From the NCBI GenBank assembly GCA_012845835.1, contig JABAKD010000027.1:2217189-2281188 (forward strand): 64,000 nt of DNA, read 5' to 3'. The first letter of the stretch is position 1, and each line of letters starts with the position of its first letter. The translations under genes were made by a program, and so were the position numbers. The notes under the pieces are model-generated. The model did not search any database. It worked only from the letters and a program-made list of their open reading frames with translations, and was not told where the DNA came from. The DNA comes from Undaria pinnatifida (lineage: Eukaryota > Sar > Phaeophyceae > Laminariales > Alariaceae). Below, one piece after another: positions 46,777-56,503 of this stretch.

Positions 46777-48440
46777 AAGCAGTCTACTGCCGCCGAAACT
46801 GTGGTTTTGTTTTTTTTCTTCTTTCCTGCGTGGTTGTATTGTACCTTGTACCTGTTGTGGAACTCGGAGTCGGTATGCAGTGTCAGGCGATCATCTAGGA
46901 TCCTTCCGTGTATAGTGGTGGGTGAGCACTGAGCACTCGATGTTCTATACCTGGTACCTAGCTTTTTGTATTCGTCTTGCTGGCGAATAAGTTACATTAC
47001 TTCTCCTCCCCCCGCCACGCCCCCCTTCCTCCCCTCTTTCCCGCCATATCTGAATGTTGCTGTCTGCCTTTTTAATAGACGTAATGTGTATTATTGATGT
47101 TGCAAACATGTGGTGTATGATACGGGGAGTTGTGGTGTATCACATAGCTGCTCGTATGTATTGTTATGTCGTCATTTCGATAATTAATTATGTTTTTGTT
47201 CCTTCTTTCTTTGTTGTTCACTTTTACCTTCTGGGGGGGTGTTGTTTTTTTGCGTTCGCTATAATATCTCCGCCAAGCCCCCCGGCGGTTGGTCCTTTCA
47301 CGCGCTCTTTCTTTTCGCCTGTTTCCTGTTTGTATGCTGAACGATGTCCGCCAACCTCCGGCTGTTGACTTCTTTTCACGTGTTCTTTCCTTCCACCTTT
47401 TTTCTTTTTGTAGGGTTGGCCTGTTTTTCTTAGTTATATACCTGCTACCTGATGCAGGTTACATGTGGTGTTCCTTCGTTTTTCGTTTTGTTTTTCGTTT
47501 CATTGTCGTATTTCTGTCTGTGTTTTCCTGTGTTTTGTGTTTGTGCTTTGTTTGCTGGTGAGAGGCTGCCCTGTACCCCCAAGGTTAGGGGAGGAACAAC
47601 AAATAAAAATATATATATATGGTACGGCAGAAGCTTTTAGAATGCACCTACGCGAACACCAACATGAAGAACGTTACATCATTGCCACACTTTCCATGCA
47701 TACATTACAATCGACAGCGCCTCCAGCGGGCCCCCCTCCAGAGCCGGGGGTGGGGTTATTAACCGAGCCAGTATACTGCTGCAGTCCAGTATACTGATTG
47801 ATTTCTTCCGCAGTATAACCGATACTGGCTGAGTCAGCCAGTGCCCAGCCCTACCAAATCATGATGGGAAAGTAATTCGCGTTTTTTAGCGAAAGAAAGC
47901 GTTTTTCCGAATAACGTTTTTCTCGAACGCTCTAAAGACGCGAGAGAAATTGCGAAGCAAGGAAAAAAAGTACTACGCAAGAAGTATCATGAACTCGCCT
48001 GCATGAGGGGTATAGCGAGGTAAGGCAAGCTGCACAGCGCCACGACCAAAAACGACGAAAGTAGATTGATGGTAGCAAACAACATGAGTTGAGACAAAAA
48101 CGTGTACATATATACAAGGGCTTCCCATGGGCGCCAGCATCCGCCCACGCTTCGGGTAGGGCAGGGCAGTACTTCGGCAAGTTAATTTGTAGCCGTTCGA
48201 TTTGACATTCATTGAACTTTAAAGTAATGTCAATAGCTTATTACGACCATGAGATTCTGGAGGGCATACTTTTACAAAAGAAAACGTCATATACAGCACA
48301 GAAGGCAAGAATAGGCGTTTATTTGTCCAAGCTCTACATGTATGTGCCAAGATCCAAGTTATAGCACGGGCGTATACCGCCTAAAATATAAAAAAAAGTG
48401 CACTTATCGATTGTCTCGCTCAACGTCTATCCACGTTCAT
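46777..48440. other. 3' flank of hAT relic and spacer
   Basis: Contains T-rich DNA (47190-47560), a short TA run (47610-47620) and the putative hAT right end at 47838-47857. At 48110-48180 lies an inverted copy of the 38830 repeat. No gene was supported; hydrophobic frames at 47054-47561 are caused by T-rich composition. Confidence 0.4.
47838..47857 (+). repeat. Possible right terminus of the hAT element
   Basis: The string ccagtgcccagccctacc is, on the minus strand, ggtagggctgggcactgg, the form of many hAT terminal inverted repeats. It lies 1.1 kb after the transposase stop. Without a left partner or an 8-bp target duplication the call stays tentative; it could be a separate MITE. Confidence 0.4.
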
Positions 48441-48928
48441 GTCAAGGTGCGGAACAGATACAGCAGGGCAAGGGGCGTTGAAGCCACCCTCCGAAGACGG
48501 GGCTCGAGAGAAGCTATTTGACCGAGAATTCCAGTTCCGCGAATCGCACACTGACCCCGAGACAAAAACAAAACAACCGCATTTTGGCTAGTTACTTGCA
48601 TAATAGTTCGCGCACAAAACCTTGGCTTATTGGGCCAAAGCCTACTAAATACGCTCGCAAATATTTCCGCGGTCCCAATTCGGCTGGCCATTTGCATCAT
48701 GTACGATATTTAGCGATTATATTTTTTTATGAAGGGATTGCGTCCAGAATTTCACTTCCCAATAAGTTGTATCCTCGCCTTCGTTGCCGGCCGTATGGAA
48801 CCTTTCGAAAATGTATGTCGTATTTTATACGTACATGTTCGGAAAGCACGTCATCGCTCACGCGTTCTTTGTTCATCTTTTTTTGCAGGTTGTCCATCGT
48901 TGTTGTATTTTGTTGTTGGAGCGTATTT
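48441..48928 (+). repeat. Older repeat array, part left of the copia element
   Basis: The sequence from about 48455 (gtgcggaacagatacagcag) to 48928 matches, in order, parts of 56.88-57.2 kb (ctcatcgctcacgcgtt, cttgtccatcg-tgttgta) and 58.04 kb (gtgcggaacggatacggcag). It is the left half of a unit that the copia element split at 48928/56504. Confidence 0.75.
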
Positions 48929-49324
48929 TGTTTGTGGTATGAGGTTGTTTGATACGGGTCCGCGGATATTTGGCGGTTTCGTATATTCTGGGGTTTCGTA
49001 TTATGTGTCGATGCATTATTCGGTATATGCCTCGGAGTGTGGAGCTGCCCCCCCGCGGGGCAGTCGATGATGTTAATGATACGACCCGGGCTTTGATGAT
49101 AACGATACTGCCCGAATATATGTGAGTGGTGCAGCCGGTGACAATCAGGTGCGGCTTACCTCCTGTGTGTGGTTTATATGGTGCGGTCTCCGACAGAACG
49201 GTATTGACCCACCTGGTGTGTATTTGGTATCCGGTGTACGAGTATTTTATCTTCTCTCCTCGATCTACGCCGTAACGGCACGCCGCGTGGTTACACAGAA
49301 CACGTTATTCAGCAAGCGTATACA
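48929..49324 (+). repeat. 5' LTR of the copia element
   Basis: Starts tgtttgtggtatgaggttgt and ends agcgtataca. It contains a short GC palindrome (ccccgcgggg). No TATA box could be assigned with confidence; cgaatatatg at about 49114 is one option. Confidence 0.95.
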
Positions 49325-49376
49325 AACACGATTATCGTGGGTTTCCGGGCCCGGAGCTTGCTGAAGGGTTGTTGTT

Positions 49377-51285
49377 ATGGCCGAGGAGGCCGAGCTACTT
49401 TGGCAGCAGCTTGAGGAAGTGTCGATTAATTTGGCTCAGCGAGACGCGACGTTGGCTGAGAGAGACGCGACGGTGGCTGAGCGAGACGCGGCGTTGTCAG
49501 CGGAGAGAGCGTTGAGGATGTCCGCCGAGGCAGCGGTTCAGTCGGGTACCGCTGGGGGGAGCGGGCGGCCCATGCAGCAGGCAAGTGCTGGGCAGCCTGT
49601 GCGGGAGCCAGATTACCGTCACCACCAGACCCCCCCCGGCGCTCATCTTGTCGTCGCAAAACAGCATGCGGGTGCCCAAGTTTGATGGGCGGAGCCAACT
49701 GCACCTGTGGTCACACAGGTTGCAAGCTTTCTTGACGGCGCGGGGTCTGATCGGGGCGCTTGAGCCCACGAGCGACCCTATTCGGATAGCCGGGGGCTTA
49801 GGAGGGATGGAGGAGCGCAACCGATCCATATATCTTCATGGGCAGCAGAGAGTCGAGAAGTGCGAGAAGGCATGGGAATTTCTCATGGAAGCCATGCAAG
49901 GACAGCCTGTGGAGGAACGGATGCATGCCGATGGGTCGTTGGAGGGAGCATGGAAGGCTGTGATGGCCTGGTATCAGCCGCAGGGTGATGCCGAACGAGA
50001 TCATCTCGAGAAAGACTTCGAGAACATAGAGATGCAGGGGGATGAGGACCCCAAGCTGGTTTTTGCCCGTGCTGAGGGGAAGCTCTATGTGCTGTCCACA
50101 TTGGGTATCCGCAAGTCGGATCGCGACGTGGTTCGCATACGAACACGTCGTCTCCCGTCCGAGGTTTACGACGTGGAGCAGCGCACTAGCTTGCTTCGAC
50201 CCGGCCTCACGCGATCGGAGATGGAGGGAATCGTCCGCACCTCCCACGCTAACCGCAAGACGAAGGAGTTGGAGGAGCGGAAGTTAGCGGCGGTCGCGTC
50301 AATGGCTGCTGCGCCGTTGGCGGATCCCCACGCCCTCGCCGTCGGTGGGGGTTTTCAGGACAGATTAGGCGCCGGGCAGCATCAGCAGCAGCAGCAGCAG
50401 CGGTCGTATGGACAGCAACAGCAGCAGCAACAGCGGCCGTATGGGCAGCAACAGCAGCAGCAACAGCGGCCGTATGGGCAGCAACAGCAGCAGCAGCAGC
50501 AGCAGCGGCCGTATGGGCAGCAACAGCAGCAGCAGCAGCGGCCGTATGGGCAGCAACAGCAGCAGCAGCGGCCGTATGGGCAGCAACAGCAGCAGCAGCA
50601 GCGGCCGTTTGGGCAGCAACAGCAGCAGCAGCAGCAGCGGCCGTATGGGCAGCAACAGCAGCAGCAGCAGCGGCCGTTTGGGCAGCAACAGCAGCTGCAG
50701 CAGCGGCCGTATGGGCAGCAGCAGCAGCAGCAGTTGGGGGGAGGGCAACAGCAGCAGCGTGGGGGTGCAGACCATAGTTACCAGCACCAGCAGCAGCAGC
50801 AGCAGCACCCACCCCAGCCGCAGCAGCAACCCCAGCACCAGCTGAGGCCGGGGGGCAATGGTGGGGCAGGTAACACCGGAAGTGGGTGGTACCAGCCGGA
50901 GTCTCCTCCGCCACCAGGAGCGTCCATGGGGGAAGTGTACAAGTGCGGTCGGTGTGGTGCCCTCGTGCACAAGTCCGACATTTGTCGAGCGCCGAACGCT
51001 TTTTCGGGGGTCTGCAGCACTTGTGGAGCTTACGGTCACATGGCCAGCCAATGCCGCACTGCTCCGCCCACCCGCATGCATGCAAACATTGTCGCGGCCC
51101 CTCCGCACGGCCCTCCGCCCCCCCAGGAACACTACAGCAGCACACCACCACCACCACCACCGGGAGCTTGGCCTCAGCACCAAACTGGCTTCGTAATTCA
51201 CGGCGACGCATTGGACGGGGGCGGTATGGGCGGAGGCGTACAGCAATGGGACGGGGGCGGTGTGGGCGGAGGCGCACAGCAATAA
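49377..51285 (+). pseudogene. Copia gag with zinc knuckle, one frameshift
   Basis: ATG at 49377 follows the LTR by 52 bases and opens a heptad-like start (LAQRDATLAERDATVAERDA). After about 85 codons the frame must shift by +1 at the C8 run to continue as MRVPKFDGRSQLHLWSHRLQ, the usual copia gag entry, then AWKAVMAWYQPQGDAERDHL, LTRSEMEGIVRTSHANRKTK, a long glutamine-rich tandem repeat and two cysteine motifs: CGRCGALVHKSDIC and a CCHC knuckle CSTCGAYGHMASQC (CX2CX4HX4C). The frame stops at TAA 51283-51285 inside a glycine-rich repeat that continues in phase into pol. Role: virus-like particle shell and RNA binding. Confidence 0.9.
50385..50745 (+). repeat. Glutamine-coding minisatellite in gag
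   Basis: Units of 33-42 bp (cggccgtatgggcagcaaca followed by a varying number of cag) encode RPYG or RPFG followed by a glutamine run, about nine times. Units differ mainly in cag number, as expected from slippage. Confidence 0.95.
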
Positions 51286-51490
51286 GACGGGGGCGGTGTG
51301 GGCGGAGGCGCACAACAATGGGACGGGGGCGGTGTGGGCGGAGGCGCACAACAGTGGGACGGGGGCGGTGTGGGCGGAGGCGCACAACAATAGGACGGGG
51401 GCGGTGTGGGCGGAGGCGCACAACAATGGGACGGGGGCTGTGCGGGCGGAGGCGAACCACACTGGGACGGGGGCGGTGTGGGCGACGATG
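51214..51490 (+). repeat. 36-bp coding minisatellite between gag and pol
   Basis: About eight units starting at 51214, 51250, 51286 and so on, each encoding WDGGGVGGGAQQ (12 residues). Unit length is a multiple of three, so the frame is kept. In two units the Trp codon TGG is replaced by TAA (51283-51285) or TAG (51391-51393), exactly three units apart. Confidence 0.95.
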
Positions 51491-53034
51491 GTCAGCCAAA
51501 GCCGAGAAGTGGAGGAGCCGGGGGAGCCTACGAGGGCGGGCCGCTTTCCTCGACTATCGACAGCCAGGCGCCCGCCAGCAGCGAACAGCAGGTCGAGTGG
51601 CCCACCCTCTTCGTCGCGCACTTAACGTCTTTAGGCGAGTGGCATGCTCTTTCTGTTGGGGGTGGTCTCGTGAGGCCTACAAGACCTGGGAGTAAGATTC
51701 TGATTGGAGATAGTGCTGCTTCCATCCATTGTACTGGTGATTCTGCTCTCTTTTACAACAAGAGACCCTCTGCCCCCGACGAGATGTATTTGATCATTGG
51801 TGACGAAAAGAAGATGGAGGTAGAGGTTTTTGGTTGCGTTGATGTAGTGATGCATTATGCTGAAGACGTAGCAGTGACCTTGAGGAATGTGGCGTTTGTG
51901 CCTGGCGTACCTTTCGACCTCTGCTCATTCAACGTGATCCAAGAGGAGCACGTTATTACCCTTGACCACGAAGGGGCGCACATGCTCGATGGACGCGTGT
52001 TTTTCCGCATGGAGAAGTTCGGCAACTACGTTGAGGCCACTCGAGTAGCGAAACACGAGAAACCCCCTGCACTTGCTGCTGCAGTGTTAAGGCCTGGTAG
52101 GCAGAGATGGATAGACATCAACGACTTGCACTGTTCCCTTGGCCACGCCCACGATACCGTTTTACGTGAGACTGCTCGTCAAATGGGAATCAACGTGACG
52201 GGACGTTTGGGGTATTGCGATGGGTGCGCGGGGGGGAAGGGGATCCGCAAAGCCGTCGCTAAGTCCACGTCGTGCCGTGCTGAGAAGCGGATGCAGCGCC
52301 TGTACGCCGACCTCGCAGGACCTATGCCGACGTCAACAGGCGGCGCTCGGTACTGTTTGATGATCGTCGACGACGCCACCAACATGGGCTGGCCGGTATT
52401 TCTGCCGGACAAGAGCGCGGCCACCGTCACCCTCGGTTTCCGCACTTTCCTGGCGGCCGTAAATGCCTACGGGCAGCCGGAATGCCTTCGCACTTACAAC
52501 GCCTCCGAATTCACTAACGCCGAGTTCCAAAGGCTGATGGTCGACAACAACATCCGCCGCGAGTTCACGTCCGTCGACGGCCCGAAGCGCAACGGGCGGG
52601 TGGAGCGGAAGCTAGCTCTTGTTGCCGAGGGGGGTCACGCTGCGTTCTTGGAGTTCCAGACCATGTTCGATGGTGTGGAGTTTCCGGCCAAGGCGCTCAA
52701 CTATGAACGCACGTGGCCGGAAGCATGGACGTGGATGTGCGACGCGCTCAACCTCATGGCGCGGGTGGATGAAAAGCCCGGCATGATGTGCTCGTTCGAA
52801 AAGTTCCGCGGGAGGCCTTACCGGGGCCCCGTACTTCCATACATGATGCCGGGACGCCACAAGGCCAAGCGGGCGGCTAAGTCAGAGCCGAAGGGGGAAC
52901 CCTGCTTCTACCTGAACTCCTACAACAACCACGCCTCGGATTGCAGCAAGATCGTGCTGTCGCCATCAGGCATCGCGGTCCCTCCACCGAACGGCGCGCG
53001 CCGACGCGCTCAACCTCATGGCGCGGGTGGATGA
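51394..53034 (+). pseudogene. Copia protease and integrase
   Basis: In the same frame as gag. Protease: KILIGDSAASIHCTGD, with DSA where most copia elements have DSGA, then VAFVPGVPFDLCSFNVI. Integrase zinc finger: LHCSLGHAHD and YCDGCAGGK (HHCC). Core: LYADLAGPMPTSTGGARYCL (first Asp), CLRTYNASEFTN (second Asp of the usual TDNGxEF replaced by Tyr, codon tac at 52495) and GPKRNGRVERKLALV (Glu). The GKGIRKAVAKS motif and TWMCDALNLMARVDEKPGMM follow. The frame ends at 53034 because of the downstream duplication. Loss of the second acid should abolish integration by this copy. Confidence 0.9.
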
Positions 53035-53239
53035 AAAGCCCGGCATGATGTGCTCGTTCGAGAAGTTCCACGGGAGGCCTTACAGGGGCCCCGTACTTCC
53101 ATACATGATGCCGGGACGCCACAAGGTCAAGCGGGCGGCTAAGTCAGAGCCGAAGGGGGAGCCCTGCTTCTACCTGAACTCCGGCAACGACCACGCCTCG
53201 GATTGCAGCAAGATCATGCTGTCGCCATCAGGCATCGCG
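52741..53239 (+). repeat. 262-bp tandem duplication with an inverted insert
   Basis: 52741-52977 is repeated at 53003-53239 (offset 262, not a multiple of three), with about nine differences in 237 bp. The 25 bases between the copies belong to a 32-nt segment (52973-53004) that is the exact reverse complement of 53269-53300, downstream of the second copy. The duplication repeats the integrase C-terminal coding region and shifts the reading frame. Confidence 0.95.
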
Positions 53240-53938
53240 AGCTACTCGAACGATGTGACGTTGGGCTATCGGCGCGCGCCGTTCGGTGGAGGGACCGCGA
53301 TTGCCGGGTCCCCGTCGCCGGCTAAGGGGGGGGCTGTCAGTGACCCAGCCCAGCAATCGCAAGCGCCGCGGGGCTTTGAGGTGTGGTACCAGCTGTCGAC
53401 GCCATCCACTGGTGTAACGCCGGAGTCTTCGCCCACGCCCCTGCCTGCTGCGTCGTCCGCACCACAGCAGCAGAAGCCGACGTCAGCGACCGTTGCATCA
53501 CCGGAGTCCTTGCCCGTGTTTATTCCCCCTGCGCCGCCCGCGACCGTTGCACCGCCGGAATCCTCGCCCGCGCCTCCACCCTCTGTGGAGGTGCCGGTGC
53601 AGCAGCAGCAGCAACCGCGGGTATCGCCGGCGGTGACGCGGTCGGCGGCGCGACAACGGGGGGGCCTGGGCCCGCAGCATGGCTTCGTTTCGATGCTAGC
53701 CGCGCGGGAGAATATCATTATCGCTATGATCATTGCCGACCAGTCTCCTCCGCACATGCCCGCTCCTGAACTGCCTTCATGCCCTGCGAGTGAGTTGGTA
53801 ACGCCCGACTCGTATATCGAAGCGTGCGAGGATGAACACGGAGATGTGTGGTTCGATGCCATGGACACTGAGTTCGACGGTCTGTACCGCGCGGGGACGT
53901 TCGGCGCTGTGGTGGACAAGAGATGTGGTGACACTTAG
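53018..53938 (+). pseudogene. Copia integrase C-terminus and proline-rich linker
   Basis: The frame repeats the integrase segment ARVDEKPGMMCSFEKFHGRP, followed by FYLNSGNDHASDCSKIMLSP, a variable linker rich in proline, serine and glutamine with three related repeats (PESSPTPLP, PESLPVFIP, PESSPAPPP), and the start of RT (DEHGDVWFDAMDTEFDGLYR). It ends at TAG 53936-53938 just before GINVISAKWVYSWKVNEFGR; the same frame continues after the stop, so a single C to T or similar change could explain it. Confidence 0.9.
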
Positions 53939-55363
53939 CAACGAAACGGCATCAACGTAATCTCTGCTAAGTGGGTTTATTCTTGGAAGGTCAACGAGTT
54001 TGGTAGAGTAGTGCGGGCAAAGGCCAGGCTGGTAGCGCGGGGCTTTGGGCAGCGTGCAGGCGTTGATTATTTCGAGACTTATTCCCCGTGCCCATCAGTT
54101 GCGAGCATTCGTTTGCTGGCTGCCATAGCGTGCGAGTTGGAATTGGATTTATGCCATTTTGATGCCGAGCAGGCGTTTGTCCAGTCAGAGCTAAGTGAGG
54201 ATGTCTACATGCGCCTCCCCAAGGGGTGCGGGTCGATGTCCGGTAAGGTGGTTAAGTTGTGCCGCAGCCTGTATGGTTTGAAGCAGGCGTCGCGGCAATG
54301 GCACCATCACTTGGTACGCGGCATGAGGGGTCTTGGTTTTGAGCAGTGTGAGGCTGATGCGTGTGTTATGCGTTTGGTGGAAGCGGGGGCCGTTTCTATC
54401 GTAGTAGTAGTGCATGTGGATGACATATTTGCGATGGGGCTTAAGAGTAGGTGTGACAAGTTTTGTGAGGACCTGAACCAGTTCGTTCCTATCAACAACC
54501 TGGGGGAGTTGCGGTGGTACGCAGGTTGCCGATTTTCTCGAGACTGGGATGCAGGGAAGTTGACGATATCACAGCAGGTTTTCGCTGAAAGTACCGTAGC
54601 GAAGTTTGATGTCACTCGCGGCAAGAGCATCCCTGCGGTGGTTGACCTAAAGCTTGAGGTGTTTGACCACGATGAACCAGACGTAAATGAGCCTTTTCGG
54701 TCGTTAGTAGGGCATTTGATGTGGCTGGCGAACCAGACCCGCCCGGACATCCTTAACGCGGTTCGAGCGGTGGCAAGGTACTCTGCAGCGCCAAAGTTAT
54801 TGCATTGGCAGGCAGCGCTGCACATCTTGATGTACATCAAATCGACGAGTACTTACGGTATTACTTTTCAGAGGGGTCTGAGTGATGGAGTTCAGCTGGA
54901 GTTGTACGTGGACGCGGACTATGCGTACAAGGCCAATGACCGAAGGTCTGTCTCTGGTGGAGTTATCATGTGTGCTGGTGCCTGTGTATCGTTCTACTCT
55001 AGGACGCAGAAATCGGTTACGCTTTCGTCTACGGAGGCAGAGTATGTGGCGATGGCCACGGGTTTTCGCGAGACGATTTTCATGCGGTATCTCTTGAGAT
55101 TTATTTTCCCGGACCGCGATGTTGGGTGTACCACGGTGAAGGAAGATAACCAGGGGGCGATACATTTGGCGAAAAACCCTGTGACCACTCCCAACAGGAA
55201 GCACATTGATGTCCGTCATCACTTCCTTCGGGAACGTGTTGCTAACGGGGAGTTCGAGGTTGTCCACGTAGCGTCGACACTGCAGCATGCTGATTTTCTC
55301 ACCAAGCCTTTGCACACGGAGGCGTTTTGTTTTCACCGCAACTTTGTGATGAATTTGTGGTGA
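53939..55363 (+). CDS. Copia reverse transcriptase and RNase H
   Basis: Open for 474 codons after the TAG. RT: INVISAKWVYSWKVNEFGRV, RAKARLVARGFGQRAGVDYF, ETYSPCPSVASIRLLAAIAC, LCHFDAEQAFVQSELSEDVY, KLCRSLYGLKQASRQWHHHL and the active site VVVVHVDDIFAM (HVDD for the common YVDD). Connection: LGELRWYAGCRFSRD and HLMWLANQTRPDILNAVRAV. RNase H: LELYVDADYAYKANDRRSVS, TLSSTEAEYVAMATG, EDNQGAIHLAKNPV, HIDVRHHFLRERV and a final HADFLTKPL. All catalytic acids are present. This domain of the polyprotein is intact, but it can be made only by passing several upstream lesions. Confidence 0.95.
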   Translation, partial: QRNGINVISAKWVYSWKVNEFGRVVRAKARLVARGFGQRAGVDYFETYSPCPSVASIRLLAAIACELELDLCHFDAEQAFVQSELSEDVYMRLPKGCGSMSGKVVKLCRSLYGLKQASRQWHHHLVRGMRGLGFEQCEADACVMRLVEAGAVSIVVVVHVDDIFAMGLKSRCDKFCEDLNQFVPINNLGELRWYAGCRFSRDWDAGKLTISQQVFAESTVAKFDVTRGKSIPAVVDLKLEVFDHDEPDVNEPFRSLVGHLMWLANQTRPDILNAVRAVARYSAAPKLLHWQAALHILMYIKSTSTYGITFQRGLSDGVQLELYVDADYAYKANDRRSVSGGVIMCAGACVSFYSRTQKSVTLSSTEAEYVAMATGFRETIFMRYLLRFIFPDRDVGCTTVKEDNQGAIHLAKNPVTTPNRKHIDVRHHFLRERVANGEFEVVHVASTLQHADFLTKPLHTEAFCFHRNFVMNLW

Positions 55364-56107
55364 TTTCTTGCATTTATTTATTTTTTCGGGTATTGGGGTA
55401 TTGGGTGAGTGGAACGGAGAAGTTATTTTTAGGGAATTGGAGGAAGTATTGGGATGTACTCATGCCAGTAAGGTTAACACGCCAGTAAGATATGCCGATA
55501 GTCTTGATAAATCGTGCCGTACACGTTGGCTATTGGTTAAGTATGCACAACGTACAGGGGACCCAAAATCACTAGTATCCTTAGTACTTTTAAATTCAGA
55601 TGCAATCATTGCCCTTTGCATACTCCCGTGGTGAGCACCTATTAATAGCAGGGGGGCTGTTATTGTTCGATTTGAGATGCCCTATATCAGACACGTTCTG
55701 TTGTCCTACTCGCCCAGAGTACGCAACAGGGGGGCCGGATGTTATCGATCGGTGTGATATTTTTGTACAACAGGGGGGCCGTTGTTATCGGGCGGAATGC
55801 TATTTTTAGTGAAGACGGTGGTATTGGTTTTGGTTGAGGATTTTACCAGCATACTCTTGTTTGTAGGATTTTTCCCTTCCCGTATAGTTACTGTCTCGCT
55901 TTAGATTGGGAGATCAATGCTGGAATGGAGATTGAGAGATTTGGTATAGGGATTGCCGTTTTACCTTGGCAATTCTTCATGACGGAATTTGGGCTTGCCG
56001 TTTTACCTTGGCAATGATTTATTATGGAATTTGGGATTTGCCGTTTTGCCTGGCAATTGGTGATAAGTTGTTCGGGACCTATCGTATCGAGCACCGAATA
56101 GGGGTGC
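55364..56107 (+). other. Copia 3' non-coding region with short tandem repeats
   Basis: No gene. At 55939-56064 three units of 42-48 bp begin atttgg and carry ttgccgttttaccttggcaa or a close variant, each a small inverted repeat (ttgcc...ggcaa) that could fold as a hairpin. Two patches of caggggggc-gt-gttat occur near 55648, 55728 and 55772. The purine stretch just before the 3' LTR (gaataggggtgc) is a weak polypurine-tract candidate. Confidence 0.7.
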
Positions 56108-56503
56108 TGTTTGTGGTATGCGGTTGTTCGATATGGGTCCGCGGATATTTGGCGGTTTCGTATATTCTGGGGTTTCGTATTATGTGTCGAGACATTATTC
56201 GGTATATGCCTCGGAGTGTGGAGCTGCCCCCCCGCGGGGCAGTCGATGATGTTAATGATACGACCCGGGCTTTGATGATAACGATACTGCCCGTATATAT
56301 GTGAGTGGTGCAGCCGGTGACAATCAGGTGCGGCTTACCTCCTGTGTGTGGTTTATATGGTGCGGTCTCTGACAGAACGGTATTGACCCACCTGGTGTGT
56401 ATTTGGTATCCGGTGTACGAGTATTTTATCTTCTCTCCTCGATCTACGCCGTAGCGGCACGCCGCGTGGTTACACAGAACACGTTATTCAGCAAGCGTAT
56501 ACA
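56108..56503 (+). repeat. 3' LTR of the copia element
   Basis: Same length as the 5' LTR. Differences cluster in the first 95 bases (five of about eight). Confidence 0.95.

Larger units (their letters stand above)
48929..56503 (+). mobile_element. Ty1/copia LTR retrotransposon, near full length, inactive
   Basis: Two direct 396-bp LTRs (TG...CA ends) differ at about eight positions (98% identity). Between them gag, protease, integrase, RT and RNase H stand in the copia order. Lesions: an extra base in a run of eight C (49630-49637), two stops in a minisatellite (51283, 51391), a Tyr in place of the second integrase Asp, a 262-bp duplication that shifts frame, and a TAG at 53936. Flanks read agcgtattt and agcatattc, 7 of 9 alike, possibly an eroded target duplication, although copia elements normally duplicate 5 bp. 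The primer binding site could not be assigned to a tRNA. Confidence 0.95.

Noticed and set aside
47054-47561. Hydrophobic frames suggesting a membrane protein
   Set aside because: The region is T-rich, which yields Phe, Leu and Val in all frames; there are no charged flanks, and the frames overlap one another.
50249-51621. Two minus-strand frames of more than 400 codons, leucine- or alanine-rich
   Set aside because: They are the complement of the glutamine-coding and glycine-coding minisatellites in gag. Triplet-periodic repeats keep all frames open; there is no independent motif.
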